DNA of 64,000 bases from Sulfuriferula plumbiphila (GCF_009938015.1 NZ_AP021884.1:2405501-2469500); one strand, 5' to 3'. Positions 54,235 to 62,735 are shown, numbered from the stretch's first letter. Made by a program: numbers and translations. The notes: generated by a model not told the origin, from the sequence alone.

Positions 54235-55599
54235 ATGGGAATTGTCGGAAAGACTGCGGCCGAGATCTTCGACAGCATCCGAACGCTGACGCAGACGGGC
54301 GCATTGACGCCGGGCCAGGAACTGCCCACGGTGCGCGATCTGGCCGCCACGCTGAGCGTCAACCGCAATACGGTGTCGATGGCCTACAAGCGCTTGGTGA
54401 CGGCCGGGGTCGCGGTTACGCAAGGTCGATTAGGCACGGTCATTCGTGAGCAGCCCGGCCCCGGTGAGCAAGAAGGCTCGCTGCCCGGCTCGCCGTTGGT
54501 CGACCTAGGCGGCGGCAATCCGAATCCAGTCTGGCTGCCCGACATGGGCGCAGCCCTGGTGCGGAAGCCGTATCGCCCGCGCCTGTATGGCGAGGCCACG
54601 GTGGCCCCGGAGCTAGAAGCCTCAGCGAGGCAATGGTTGACTGGCGATTGCCCAGATCGCTTCGAGATCAACTTGACGAATGGAGCAGTGGATGCTGTTG
54701 AGCGTTTGCTGGGGGCATATCTGGTGGCAGGTGATAAGGTAGCCGTAGAAGACCCATGTTTCGTCAGCAATATCAACACGCTGCGCATTGCCGGGCTGCA
54801 AACCGTAGGGGTGGCCGTCGATGCGCATGGCATGCGTGCCGAGGCGCTGGAACAGGCGCTGGCGCAGGGCGCGCAGGCGGTTATCGTGACGCCGCGCGCG
54901 CACAACCCGACCGGATGCAGCTTGAGTGCGGCGCGCGCGCGCAAGCTGCGCGCGGTGCTGGCGCACTATCCGCACGTGCTGGTCATCGCCGACGACCATT
55001 TCTCGTTGCTGGCCGTAACCGACTACTTCGATGTGATTCCACCCATGGCCCAACGGTGGGCGTTGATCCGGTCGGTGTCCAAGATGCTCGGCCCCGACCT
55101 GCGCTTGGCCTTCGTTGCCAGCGATGAACAGACCTCCCAGCGGCTGCGCCTACGCCTGGCGCCCGGCACGAACTGGGTCAGTCATCTATTGCAGGATGTA
55201 GTCGGCGCCTGCCTGTCTTCGCCGGAAGTCTCCGCACAGATCGTCCAAGCTCGCGCGGACTATGCGCGGCGTCGAGACAGCCTGACGATGGCCCTGGCCA
55301 GGCAAGGCATCTCCGTCACCACGCCTGCCGAGGGCCTGAACCTGTGGCTGCCGTTGCCGGCGAACAGCCAGGCGGCGGTACTGGAGCTAGCCCGTCATGG
55401 CTGGCTGGTGCGCGGCGGTGAATCTTTCGGTGTACAGGGGCAGGCGCACGGGCTGCGCATCACAGTTTCATCCATCGACGAGGCAGGCGCGGAAGCGTTT
55501 GCGCGCGTGCTCGGCCATGTGCTGGGCCAGGGATATGGGATGTCATCGTGTAGTAAAGCTTCGCGCGTGGCTGCTCATTCAACCAAATTCATCCAATAG
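54235..55599 (+). CDS. MocR-family transcriptional regulator (GntR wHTH plus aminotransferase fold)
   Basis: A 454-residue chimeric regulator: an N-terminal GntR winged helix (residues 1-70, LPTVRDLAATLSVNRNTVSM) and a C-terminal fold-type I aminotransferase domain with PHNPTGCSLS-like TPRAHNPTGCSLSAARA and SVSKMLGPDLRLAFVAS, containing the PLP Lys. PdxR-type members sense PLP and control B6 synthesis or salvage genes. It faces the yggS-kinase-aminotransferase cassette across the operator described, so that cassette is its probable target. The glutamine amidotransferase gene follows after 11 bp. Confidence 0.88.
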   Translation: MGIVGKTAAEIFDSIRTLTQTGALTPGQELPTVRDLAATLSVNRNTVSMAYKRLVTAGVAVTQGRLGTVIREQPGPGEQEGSLPGSPLVDLGGGNPNPVWLPDMGAALVRKPYRPRLYGEATVAPELEASARQWLTGDCPDRFEINLTNGAVDAVERLLGAYLVAGDKVAVEDPCFVSNINTLRIAGLQTVGVAVDAHGMRAEALEQALAQGAQAVIVTPRAHNPTGCSLSAARARKLRAVLAHYPHVLVIADDHFSLLAVTDYFDVIPPMAQRWALIRSVSKMLGPDLRLAFVASDEQTSQRLRLRLAPGTNWVSHLLQDVVGACLSSPEVSAQIVQARADYARRRDSLTMALARQGISVTTPAEGLNLWLPLPANSQAAVLELARHGWLVRGGESFGVQGQAHGLRITVSSIDEAGAEAFARVLGHVLGQGYGMSSCSKASRVAAHSTKFIQ

Positions 55600-55610
55600 A
55601 AAGGGAAATC

Positions 55611-56360
55611 ATGAGAGTACATTTCGTGGTGCATGAATCGTTCGAGGCACCAGGTGCATATGAAGCATGGGTCCGTGATCGTGGATACGAGGCAACGTAT
55701 TCTCGCGTCTATGCGCATGAACCGCTGCCGCAGTCCATCGAGAACATCGATCTGCTGGTGATCATGGGCGGCCCCCAATCGCCATCAACGACCCGAGAGG
55801 AATGTCCGCATTTCGATGCTGCGTCGGAATGTGCTTTGATTGCCGAATTCGTCGCCGCTCGAAAGGCCGTCGTTGGTGTGTGCTTGGGAGCGCAGTTGAT
55901 GGGCAAGGCCCTGGGCGCCCGCCATGAGCACAGCCCGGAAAAGGAAATCGGAAAGTTCCCGATCAAATTGACGACTGAAGGGAAGGCTCACGTCAAGTTC
56001 GCCCACTTCGGCGACACCGTGGACGTTGGGCATTGGCACAGCGACATGCCGGGGCTGACCGCAAATGCGAAAATCATTGCGTACAGCGAGGGATGCCCTC
56101 GCCAGATCATTGAGTATGGTGAACTCGCATATGGATTCCAGTGCCACATGGAGTTCACGCTTGACGTTATCGAACTTCTGATTGCCGCAGCCGAACGTGA
56201 ACTGGCAACGCTGACTAACCATCGTTTTGTGCAGCAGCCAGATGCCTTGCGCGACAACGACTATGACGTCATGAACCAGAATCTGTTTGGTTTTCTCGAC
56301 AAACTCATGGTGGCTTATGCCGCGAACTGCGGTGTCACCCTTAACGAGCCGAACGCCTGA
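55611..56360 (+). CDS. Class I glutamine amidotransferase-like protein
   Basis: A 249-residue GATase1-type protein: LLVIMGGPQSPSTTRE, the nucleophile elbow VVGVCLGAQLMGKALGA with Cys, and FQCHMEFTLDVIE with the catalytic His-x-Glu. It stands alone without a synthetase partner domain, like GMP-synthase-type or gamma-glutamyl hydrolase-like amidotransferases of unknown substrate. An AAGGGAAATC-type ribosome-binding site precedes the ATG. It lies 11 bp after mocR and is presumably regulated with it; a link to B6 metabolism (PdxT-like) is not supported by sequence, as the PdxT motifs are absent. Confidence 0.83.
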   Translation: MRVHFVVHESFEAPGAYEAWVRDRGYEATYSRVYAHEPLPQSIENIDLLVIMGGPQSPSTTREECPHFDAASECALIAEFVAARKAVVGVCLGAQLMGKALGARHEHSPEKEIGKFPIKLTTEGKAHVKFAHFGDTVDVGHWHSDMPGLTANAKIIAYSEGCPRQIIEYGELAYGFQCHMEFTLDVIELLIAAAERELATLTNHRFVQQPDALRDNDYDVMNQNLFGFLDKLMVAYAANCGVTLNEPNA

Positions 56361-56390
56361 TCGAATCCGAAAGCGATCTTATAGACCACT

Positions 56391-56420
56391 TGTGAACCGC
56401 CCCGGCCGGGGCGGTTCACA
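56391..56420. terminator. Perfect 30-bp palindrome between convergent genes
   Basis: TGTGAACCGCCCCGG followed directly by its complement CCGGGGCGGTTCACA. It lies between the stops of the amidotransferase gene (plus) and the AhpD-like gene (minus), so it probably acts as a bidirectional terminator, although no T run follows. Confidence 0.6.
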
Positions 56421-56448
56421 CCCGCTGGCGGGTAAAGCTCGTCCTGTC

Positions 56449-56985
56449 TTACTTCAGCGCGACCTTGGGAAAGTCGACCGGAACGTCAAACGCGACATTG
56501 ACGTAGTTGGTGAAGAGATTCAGCGCGACGTGGGCCATGATTTCGACGATTTGCTCATCGCCAAATCCGGCATCGCGTAGGCGGGTGACATCGGCTTTGT
56601 TGACGTGGGCACGCTGTTCGACCACCTTCAGCACGAAGGTCAGCGCCGCGGCGGTCTTGGCGTCGCCGGATTGGCCCGCTTGTGCGGCAGCCATCTCGGT
56701 GGCGGTTGAGCCGGCATTTTGGCCGAGCACGGTGTGGGCGGCCAGACAGTATTCGCAACGATTCCGGTTGGCGATTGCGACCGCGATCTGTTCACCAAGT
56801 TTGGCACCCAAGGTGCCCTTGTCCAACGCGCAGAAGGAACCCCACATGCTCTTGAGCGCGGCGGGCGAGTTTACGACGGCGCGGAACATGTTGGGCACGG
56901 TGCCAAATGCCTGCTGGATTTCCGCCAGCACGGCGGCGCGATCCGGAGTGGTTTGAGTGGATTCGATCAGATTGACGTGGCTCAT
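56449..56985 (-). CDS. AhpD-like carboxymuconolactone decarboxylase-family protein
   Basis: A 178-residue helical protein with the peroxidase-type active site RNRCEYCLAAHTVLG (CxxC-x3-H), preceded by LGEQIAVAIAN. This is the AhpD/CMD fold, in which the two Cys and the His reduce hydroperoxides or act as disulfide reductants; a decarboxylase role is unlikely. The ATG at 56985 is used (MSHVNLIES); the frame continues upstream through the thioredoxin-like gene's intergenic space. It is the third gene of a minus-strand redox unit with a protoglobin and a thioredoxin-like protein. Confidence 0.83.
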   Translation of the reverse strand: MSHVNLIESTQTTPDRAAVLAEIQQAFGTVPNMFRAVVNSPAALKSMWGSFCALDKGTLGAKLGEQIAVAIANRNRCEYCLAAHTVLGQNAGSTATEMAAAQAGQSGDAKTAAALTFVLKVVEQRAHVNKADVTRLRDAGFGDEQIVEIMAHVALNLFTNYVNVAFDVPVDFPKVALK

Positions 56986-57038
56986 GGGTGTTTCCTTTAT
57001 TTGATGGGAATGTGTGTCAGTCGAGCGGGAGTTTTCAT

Positions 57039-57260
57039 TCACAGCACATGCTCGATCGGGGAGTGGTCTTCGAGGCGCATGACCTTGCCGTTGATCACCA
57101 GCGACGGCAGCCGCGCGACGCCAGCGGCAACTGCCTCGCCAGCCCGGCGGTTGTCCGCGCCGAGGTTGATGATCTCGACGTTTAGTCCGGGTGCCGAGGC
57201 GAAGCTATCGGCGATGGACAAACAATTGGCGCAGCCGTCGTGGTAGAGAATCGCCGGCAT
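57039..57260 (-). CDS. Small thioredoxin/glutaredoxin-like protein
   Basis: A 73-residue single-domain protein (MPAILYHDGCANCLSIADS ...) with a CANC redox motif after the first strand and a cis-Pro-like VARLPSLVINGKVM. It resembles the shortest thioredoxin-fold or glutaredoxin-like proteins, and probably reduces or passes electrons to the adjacent AhpD-like protein. It starts one base after the protoglobin stop; the ATG at 57260 fits the fold better than upstream starts. Confidence 0.75.
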   Translation of the reverse strand: MPAILYHDGCANCLSIADSFASAPGLNVEIINLGADNRRAGEAVAAGVARLPSLVINGKVMRLEDHSPIEHVL

Positions 57261-57261
57261 C

Positions 57262-57927
57262 TCAGAACTCACCATCCTTGATGTACGGTTGACTCCACAA
57301 GATGCTCTGCATCAGCACCGCCTTCACCCATGCTGTATGCATCTTCTCGACATCGGCCGCCGATGCGTCCTTTTTGGCAAGGAATGGTTTGAGCGTGGTG
57401 GTGACGGGAATGGTCAGCGCTGGGATATAGCGGAAGTTCACCTGGGCGACGCTCGGGACGCGGTCGGTCTTGTTCTTCTTCAGACGATTGTGGCGCAGGC
57501 CGATCTCGTACTGCCAATCCAGCCATTTCTGGTCGTAGTTGGCGTCGGCGGTGTCGAGAACCCACAACGCGAAGCGCTTGCGCACGGCTTCCAGGTATGC
57601 ACCGTCGGGCCTGCCAGTCTTCGCATCACTGAAAAAATGGACCAATTCGGGCGTCGAGGCGACGAAGCCGTACCAAACATCGAGGATGGCGTCGGTCTGG
57701 TCGGCTAGGATGGCCTTGCTCTGGCGCAGCGCCTTGATGTCCTCTTCAGTGAATAGCAACGTCGTCTGCAGCGCCTTGAGGTCCGTCATCGTGTATGGCG
57801 CCTTGGACAACGTCCGCTGACCATAGGCGTAACCGGGAGCACTTGTACCGGGTTGTTGCTGCGCGTGGCTAACTGAGCAAACGCACGCCAATGCGATGGC
57901 GAAAAAGGTGGGTATGTGTGGCTTCAT
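57262..57927 (-). CDS. Exported protoglobin-domain protein
   Basis: A 221-residue protein with an N-terminal signal peptide (FFAIALACVCSVSHAQ) followed by a globin-like helical domain of the protoglobin/globin-coupled-sensor type: LLFTEEDIKALRQSKAILAD, AILDVWYGFVASTPELVHFF, and WLDWQYEIGLRHNRL, where the His is the expected proximal heme ligand. There is no attached signalling domain. A secreted heme protein that binds O2, NO or H2S-type ligands is a reasonable inference. It heads the redox cassette and is divergent from an AraC regulator across a 128-bp A+T-rich region with two TACAAT motifs (58011 and 58020). Confidence 0.8.
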   Translation of the reverse strand: MKPHIPTFFAIALACVCSVSHAQQQPGTSAPGYAYGQRTLSKAPYTMTDLKALQTTLLFTEEDIKALRQSKAILADQTDAILDVWYGFVASTPELVHFFSDAKTGRPDGAYLEAVRKRFALWVLDTADANYDQKWLDWQYEIGLRHNRLKKNKTDRVPSVAQVNFRYIPALTIPVTTTLKPFLAKKDASAADVEKMHTAWVKAVLMQSILWSQPYIKDGEF

Positions 57928-58055
57928 ATGACTCTCCAAGGTTGGGTTGGGATCGTCGATCCGCTGTGATCGACGGCTTGAAGTTTGGTCGAAAAATCTG
58001 AATTATTGGATACAATATGTACAATAAAGATACCAATTAGTTCGAATGAGCGCAT

Positions 58056-58919
58056 ATGAAAGATAGCCTTCCGGTTGATCGTCTATCCGGCATCCTCGAA
58101 CGCTTCCGCGTGCAGGCGCAGTTGCATCATTCCGGCGCGCTGTGCGGACTCAACCACTTCGACGCTTGCGAAGGACACGGTTACTTGCACGTGTTGCGCC
58201 GCGGTCAGCTAAAAGTGAGCCATCCGGGTGCGCGCGATGTGCCCAAATCGATGCACCTCAAAGAACCGACGCTGTTGCTGTATCCGCGCCCGATGACGCA
58301 TCGCTTCCACAACCCTCCGTTGGAGGGTTCCGACTTCACCTGCGCGCGCCTGGTCTTCGATGGAGGAGAACGCAACCCGCTGGCGCGGGCGCTACCGTCT
58401 TTGATCGTTTTGCCGTTGGCGCGGATATCCGGTTTGCACTCGACGCTGGAGTTGTTGTTCGCTGAAACCGACCGCGTGCGCTGCGGCCAGCGACTGCTGG
58501 CCGATCGGCTGTTTGAGGTAGTCGTTCTCCAGTTGCTGCGCTGGTTGCTCGACAATCCACAGGAGGCAGGTGTGCAGCCCGGACTCATCACCGGGTTGTC
58601 GGACCCGCGCCTGGCCCGTGCACTGGTAGCGATGCACGACAGCCCCGGCGAACCGTGGACGCTGGAGCGCATGGCCGAATGCGCCAGCATGTCGCGCACT
58701 TCGTTTGCCACTACGTTTCGCGAGGTAGTGGGGCAGCCTCCGGGGGACTATCTGACCGACTGGCGTATCGCGCTGGCGCAAAGCCGGCTGCGCGAGGGGC
58801 GACCGATCAAGCTGTTAGCGGAAGAGCTCGGTTATGCGAATGCTTCGGCGCTATCGCGTGCGTTTGCGGCTAGGATGGGGATGTCACCTCGTGATTGGTT
58901 GGCGAAGACACATTCTTAA
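58056..58919 (+). CDS. AraC-family transcriptional regulator
   Basis: A 287-residue regulator: N-terminal cupin-type sensor (residues 1-170, LHHSGALCGLNHFDACEGHG and LYPRPMTHRFHNPP with metal- or ligand-binding His residues) and the C-terminal double helix-turn-helix (WTLERMAECASMSRTSFATT; IKLLAEELGYANASALSRAF). Cupin_6 AraC proteins often respond to aldehydes or oxidants. Its divergent neighbour is the protoglobin-thioredoxin-AhpD unit, its likely target. The stop codon lies 12 bp from the relaxase stop (convergent). Confidence 0.87.
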   Translation: MKDSLPVDRLSGILERFRVQAQLHHSGALCGLNHFDACEGHGYLHVLRRGQLKVSHPGARDVPKSMHLKEPTLLLYPRPMTHRFHNPPLEGSDFTCARLVFDGGERNPLARALPSLIVLPLARISGLHSTLELLFAETDRVRCGQRLLADRLFEVVVLQLLRWLLDNPQEAGVQPGLITGLSDPRLARALVAMHDSPGEPWTLERMAECASMSRTSFATTFREVVGQPPGDYLTDWRIALAQSRLREGRPIKLLAEELGYANASALSRAFAARMGMSPRDWLAKTHS

Positions 58920-58931
58920 AACCGGGCAAAT

Positions 58932-60890
58932 TCAGATCAGTGATGGTCCGCGTTGCCGCTCAAAGTCCCAAGACACGCCACTGCCGCGAACCGTCGCTGC
59001 GAGTTGGCGCCCCAAGCGTTGTTCGATCACCGGCCTCCATGGAATCAGACTGAATCCCATGCCGTCATCAAGCATAGCGTAGCGCCCGCTAGCAAGCGTG
59101 ACGCTGCGCCGGTAGATACCGCTCACGCGCTGCCCGTCGGAAACCGGCCGGTGCTGCAGGCCGGTTTCCGCTTCTATGTCCTGCGTGGCCTTCGTTAACT
59201 CGCGGTTGCGCAGCGTCGTCAGCAAGTCGCGCGCGAGGACGACGCGCTGCCCCCGCCGCTCGGCCAGCCCCTGTTCGGTCAGGAAATCGGCGCGCTGTTG
59301 CAGTGCGTCCTTGACCTCGCTGCCAAAGCCCAGATCACCCAGCCTCTTGCCGCCGCCGATCAACTGCTGGTCGAGCCAGGTGGCGCCGATCACGCGGGTT
59401 TGCCGCTCGATGGGCAGGTGTGATTTCAGCGCCACCGCCACGCCGCCGTCGAGGCGCTGAGCATCGTACTGGCGGCCTCGCTCGGGCAGGCTCTCAGGCA
59501 CACGCCAGACGCCTTCGGCCATGCGCTCCACGATGCCGATGCGGCGCAGGGCTTCCAGCCGCCGTACATGTGCCGCCACCACTTCGTGTGGGTCGCGGTC
59601 CGGCATGGCCTTTCCCTGCACGATGGCCAAGTGATGATCGGTGCGGTACACACCATCGACGGCCAACGCCGCGATGTTTTTGTCAGCCGCGCGCACGTCG
59701 GTCGAGCCTTTCACCTCCACCACGGCACCAGTTGGGTATTGCTCCAATTCCGATCGCGGCGGTAGTGCAACGTAGTGCGCCTTACCATCGGTCCCGTCGA
59801 TGACGAGGTAGCCCTTGTCGTACAGCTCGTTGGCCAGCCCCTTGCCGGCGACGCGACCAACAATGGCACGGCTTTCCTCGCCGGCCTGGAACACGGCCAG
59901 CTCGCGCTGCTTGCCGCTCATGGCGCGATGCATGGTGCGGATGATGTCCCCGCGCTCACCCATGGCCCGCAGAGTAGGCTCGGCCTCGGCACGGATGGCC
60001 CATACGCCGGGTTGCTGCTCGGTCGCCAGCCCCATGCGCTGCAAGCGCTGCAGACGGCCGATCAGCATTTGCCGCTGGCGTTGCAGCCGGGGTTCGGCCA
60101 ACGTTTCCGTCCGCACCAGGCCATCTGCGGCCTCGCGCTGCAAGGTGCGATCCAGTCCCGTCCACCGCTCCTGATCGACTTCGCGCTGCATGGCGCGCTG
60201 GATGTCCAACTCGGTGCGCAGCCCCAGCCAATCGGTCGCCAGTTCAGCGGCCCGGCGGCGCATCCCCTCGGCGACGTAGTCGCGGGAAATGATGAGGTCT
60301 TTTCCGGTGTCGTCCTTGCCGCGCAGGACGATGTGGGTATGCGGGTTGTCGGTATTCCAGTGATCCACTGCCACCCAGTTCAGCCGTGTGCCCAGGTCGG
60401 CCTCCATGCGCGCCATCAGGTGGCGGGTATACGTGCGCAGGTCGTCGAGCTCTTCGGCATCCTCTGGCGATACGATGAAGCGAAACTGGTGCCGATCCTC
60501 GCGTCCGCGTTCCTCGAAAGCGGCGGTGTCCACCGCGTCGGTTGTCGGGCCGTAGGCATGGCCCGACCCGCCCTGGCGATCAACCCCTTCGCGCTCGATG
60601 TAGCGCAGGTGCGCGGCGGTTGAACGCGGCCCAGCCTTGGCTAGATTGATCAGCCGCGCCTTGATCGTCACGCGACGGGCGTTTGGCGTGAGCGAGACCC
60701 CGGCGAAGCGGGCCGCGACATGGCCGCGCCCCAGCCGGGAACCCGGCCGCTGGCCGACTTTGCCGACCGTCTTGCCGAGCTTGGCGCCAGCCTTGCTGGT
60801 CTGGCGCAGCACCTTGTTGATGAAGGCATCGCCGCGCCGTTTCGGCGCACCAGGCCGCGCCCGGAAACGATCGTCGTCTTGATTGCTCAT
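58932..60890 (-). CDS. Relaxase (VirD2/TraI-type with DUF3363)
   Basis: A 652-residue mobilisation protein that nicks oriT and leads the strand into the recipient. The N-terminal catalytic domain has motif III WVAVDHWNTDNPHTHIVLRG (metal-binding His triad), and HLRYIEREGVDRQG upstream of it; the rest is the DUF3363 region that is typical of Tn4371-type ICE relaxases, ending with YAMLDDGMGFSLIPW. I use the ATG at 60890 (MSNQDDDRF); the frame is open upstream through the intergenic region. The catalytic Tyr is not pinpointed. Confidence 0.9.
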   Translation of the reverse strand: MSNQDDDRFRARPGAPKRRGDAFINKVLRQTSKAGAKLGKTVGKVGQRPGSRLGRGHVAARFAGVSLTPNARRVTIKARLINLAKAGPRSTAAHLRYIEREGVDRQGGSGHAYGPTTDAVDTAAFEERGREDRHQFRFIVSPEDAEELDDLRTYTRHLMARMEADLGTRLNWVAVDHWNTDNPHTHIVLRGKDDTGKDLIISRDYVAEGMRRRAAELATDWLGLRTELDIQRAMQREVDQERWTGLDRTLQREAADGLVRTETLAEPRLQRQRQMLIGRLQRLQRMGLATEQQPGVWAIRAEAEPTLRAMGERGDIIRTMHRAMSGKQRELAVFQAGEESRAIVGRVAGKGLANELYDKGYLVIDGTDGKAHYVALPPRSELEQYPTGAVVEVKGSTDVRAADKNIAALAVDGVYRTDHHLAIVQGKAMPDRDPHEVVAAHVRRLEALRRIGIVERMAEGVWRVPESLPERGRQYDAQRLDGGVAVALKSHLPIERQTRVIGATWLDQQLIGGGKRLGDLGFGSEVKDALQQRADFLTEQGLAERRGQRVVLARDLLTTLRNRELTKATQDIEAETGLQHRPVSDGQRVSGIYRRSVTLASGRYAMLDDGMGFSLIPWRPVIEQRLGRQLAATVRGSGVSWDFERQRGPSLI

Positions 60891-61324
60891 GTGGTGTCTC
60901 CATCCAAGATCGGCGCAGTCCAGCGAGCGAAGCACGCGCCTTCGCCAATGCCGGTGCGGCATTGCGCACTCTCGCGGCACGCCGCTGCCCCTTGGCGCGT
61001 GCCGCGCCACCCCCATGTGCAGACAAGGTTTTCAAGCGGCCGGGTGCCGCAACCTTTTATCTTGCCTTCCGCCTTTGCCCCTCGCTTTCGCTCTGGGCGT
61101 CGGCGGCCCGGTGGCGCTGTGCTGCTTGCAGCCAGCCCGCCGGCGAACGCGGCCACGGCGACCGGCCGGGCGCGTTCGAGGCAAGACGCCTGCGCGTGGG
61201 AAGAGGGCTCCGGATGCTGAGCGAAGAGCGGTGCGAATGCACGCGCACGGCCCGCGCAACGACACGGCAACGGCCAGCGACGACACGCCCAATGGCACGA
61301 TGAAGCGCAGCGAATCGGTAGCCA
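60891..61324. other. Gene-free stretch upstream of the relaxase; candidate oriT region
   Basis: 434 bp between traF and the relaxase gene with no convincing gene; open frames here (minus 61032-61562, 60887-61270, 61057-61362) are Arg/Pro-rich and lack domains, though a short frame starting MATDSLRFIV has a hydrophobic opening. It contains an inverted repeat GCGGCACGC/GCGTGCCGC (60974-61005) about 85 bp upstream of the relaxase start. Relaxase-proximal intergenic DNA with inverted repeats is where oriT is usually found, but I cannot identify a nic site. Confidence 0.5.
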
Positions 61325-61936
61325 TCATGGGCACGTTTCCAGCCAGACCGGATGCGCAACACCGATCACGGTGGATGCAGCAATCGGCCCAAAGTACCGG
61401 CTGTCGAACGACGCCGGGTTGGTCGTGCTCAATAGGAACAATTCGCCGGAATGAAGCTGCCGACACTGCTTCCAGAATGGCAGCGATCGGCCCATGCGAT
61501 CGGCAGGCAAGACAGCGGCCACCAGCACGCCGTCGATGAGCACGCTGCGACCTACGATGCACACTCGCTGCGGCGCCACCGCGCCTACGCGCTTGAGCAG
61601 CGGCACACGCGCCGGCAGGTAGCCGCGCTGCGCTGCCAGCACGGCAGCGTCAGCCGGAAGCTGGGCCAACACGATGCTGCCCACGGACAACGGATGTTGC
61701 AGCGAGTCGGCCCAGCGCTGGACCGGATCGACGCGATACCAGCCAACCGCCACGCTGTCGGACGGGTTGTAGATCAGGCGCGGCAGCGGCCGCATGTGGT
61801 CAGGAAGGAAGGACACCCAGGCCAGCGCAGCGAGGCCACAGGCGGACAGGCCCGCCAGCGCGAGGCGAGCACGCAAGTGTGAGCGAGGGTGCGGCGCCGT
61901 TCCCGTGGTGTTGGCGGACGTAGAAACTGTCGTCAT
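61325..61936 (-). CDS. traF: Conjugative transfer signal peptidase TraF (S26 family)
   Basis: A 203-residue membrane-anchored serine peptidase: N-terminal helix (LALAGLSACGLAALAWVSFL), the catalytic Ser in YNPSDSVAVGWYRVD, the Lys in RVPLLKRVGAVAPQRVCI, and the S26C C-terminal box ASFDSRYFGPIAASTVIGVA. TraF of the RP4/Tn4371 type processes the TrbC pilin, leading to its cyclisation. The start overlaps the DUF2840 stop by 4 bp. Confidence 0.92.
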   Translation of the reverse strand: MTTVSTSANTTGTAPHPRSHLRARLALAGLSACGLAALAWVSFLPDHMRPLPRLIYNPSDSVAVGWYRVDPVQRWADSLQHPLSVGSIVLAQLPADAAVLAAQRGYLPARVPLLKRVGAVAPQRVCIVGRSVLIDGVLVAAVLPADRMGRSLPFWKQCRQLHSGELFLLSTTNPASFDSRYFGPIAASTVIGVAHPVWLETCP

Positions 61937-62466
61937 GGGAACGTCCTCCCGGCTAGCCAGGCGGCGTGCCGTGCAGCGGTGTATTCGGGCAGCGCCAGGC
62001 GCGCAGCGAGACGGTTGCCTAGCGTGCGCCAGTACGCCGGCGACACATCGATGGCAGCGATGCCCAGCGCCTCGATGGCGTCGATCCGTGCCAGCACGGC
62101 GCGCACGGCTGGCTCGCCCTCAGCGTGCAGCAACAGGCGTGCGCCCGGCAGCACACCGGGGATGCGCTGCGCCGCGTCCAGCGGCGTGCAGGCCTGCATC
62201 ACCATGAGCTGCCAGCGGATCGTGCCGTAGTCGTTGGCGTGCCAACGGATGCGGCAGAACAGCGCGCCGGGCGGGAAGATCGCGACGCGCCGCCAGTGGT
62301 CGAGCCGGGCGGTGCGCGCCGGTTCGCCGAAGCGCAGATAGATGTCGATGCGCTGCTCAACGTAGGCGAGCGAAACGCGGGTCAGCGACGCAGTGCCGGT
62401 CTGGCTGGCGAGCACCGCGAGCGATGGCGGCGGCGCAACTGTGGACGCCGGAGCGGATGTGTTCAT
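61933..62466 (-). CDS. DUF2840 family protein
   Basis: A 177-residue protein (MNTSAPASTVAPPPS ...). After a low-complexity start, the DUF2840 core is visible: LTRVSLAYVEQRIDIYLRFG, FPPGALFCRIRWHANDYGTI, and LARIDAIEALGIAAIDVSPA. The family is confined to this kind of ICE, lying between the partition genes and traF, and its function is unknown. Overlaps the RHH gene and traF by 4 bp each, so parA through traF form one unit. Confidence 0.87.
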   Translation of the reverse strand: MNTSAPASTVAPPPSLAVLASQTGTASLTRVSLAYVEQRIDIYLRFGEPARTARLDHWRRVAIFPPGALFCRIRWHANDYGTIRWQLMVMQACTPLDAAQRIPGVLPGARLLLHAEGEPAVRAVLARIDAIEALGIAAIDVSPAYWRTLGNRLAARLALPEYTAARHAAWLAGRTFP

Positions 62467-62735
62467 GGACGGTTCTCCAGGCAGTTTTCTGGAAACTCGC
62501 GCTCCAGCAATGCGCGCAGCAGTTCGGCGACAGTCACGCCTTGCGTGAAGGCCGACACCTTGATGCGCGCACGCATCGCAGGCGTGATGTCGAGGGTCAG
62601 ACGTGCGGTGTAGAGGTCGCCTTTCTGCAAGGCGTCGGCTTCGCCCTGGCGAACCCATGCCTCTGCGTGCGGATTCGCTGGCGGCCGTACACCGATGCCG
62701 ACGCGCTTGCCGCGCGTAGATCGTTCTGTGGTCAT
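62463..62735 (-). CDS. Ribbon-helix-helix partition-associated protein
   Basis: A 90-residue protein (MTTERSTRGKRVGIGVRPPA ...) with a basic N-terminus and a C-terminal RHH-type region: DLYTARLTLDITPAMRARIK then SAFTQGVTVAELLRALLERE. In Tn4371-type ICEs this gene follows parA and is taken as the ParB-like or ParG-like DNA-binding partner. Start chosen at the ATG overlapping the parA stop by 4 bp. Confidence 0.8.
   Translation of the reverse strand: MTTERSTRGKRVGIGVRPPANPHAEAWVRQGEADALQKGDLYTARLTLDITPAMRARIKVSAFTQGVTVAELLRALLEREFPENCLENRP

Noticed and set aside
55611-56360. Amidotransferase as PdxT (PLP synthase glutaminase)
   Set aside because: PdxT is shorter, has different motifs, and needs PdxS, which is absent; kept as a generic class I amidotransferase.
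61032-61562. Minus-strand frame between traF and relaxase as a gene
   Set aside because: Overlaps traF in another frame, is Arg/Pro-rich without domain; noted only within the candidate oriT region.
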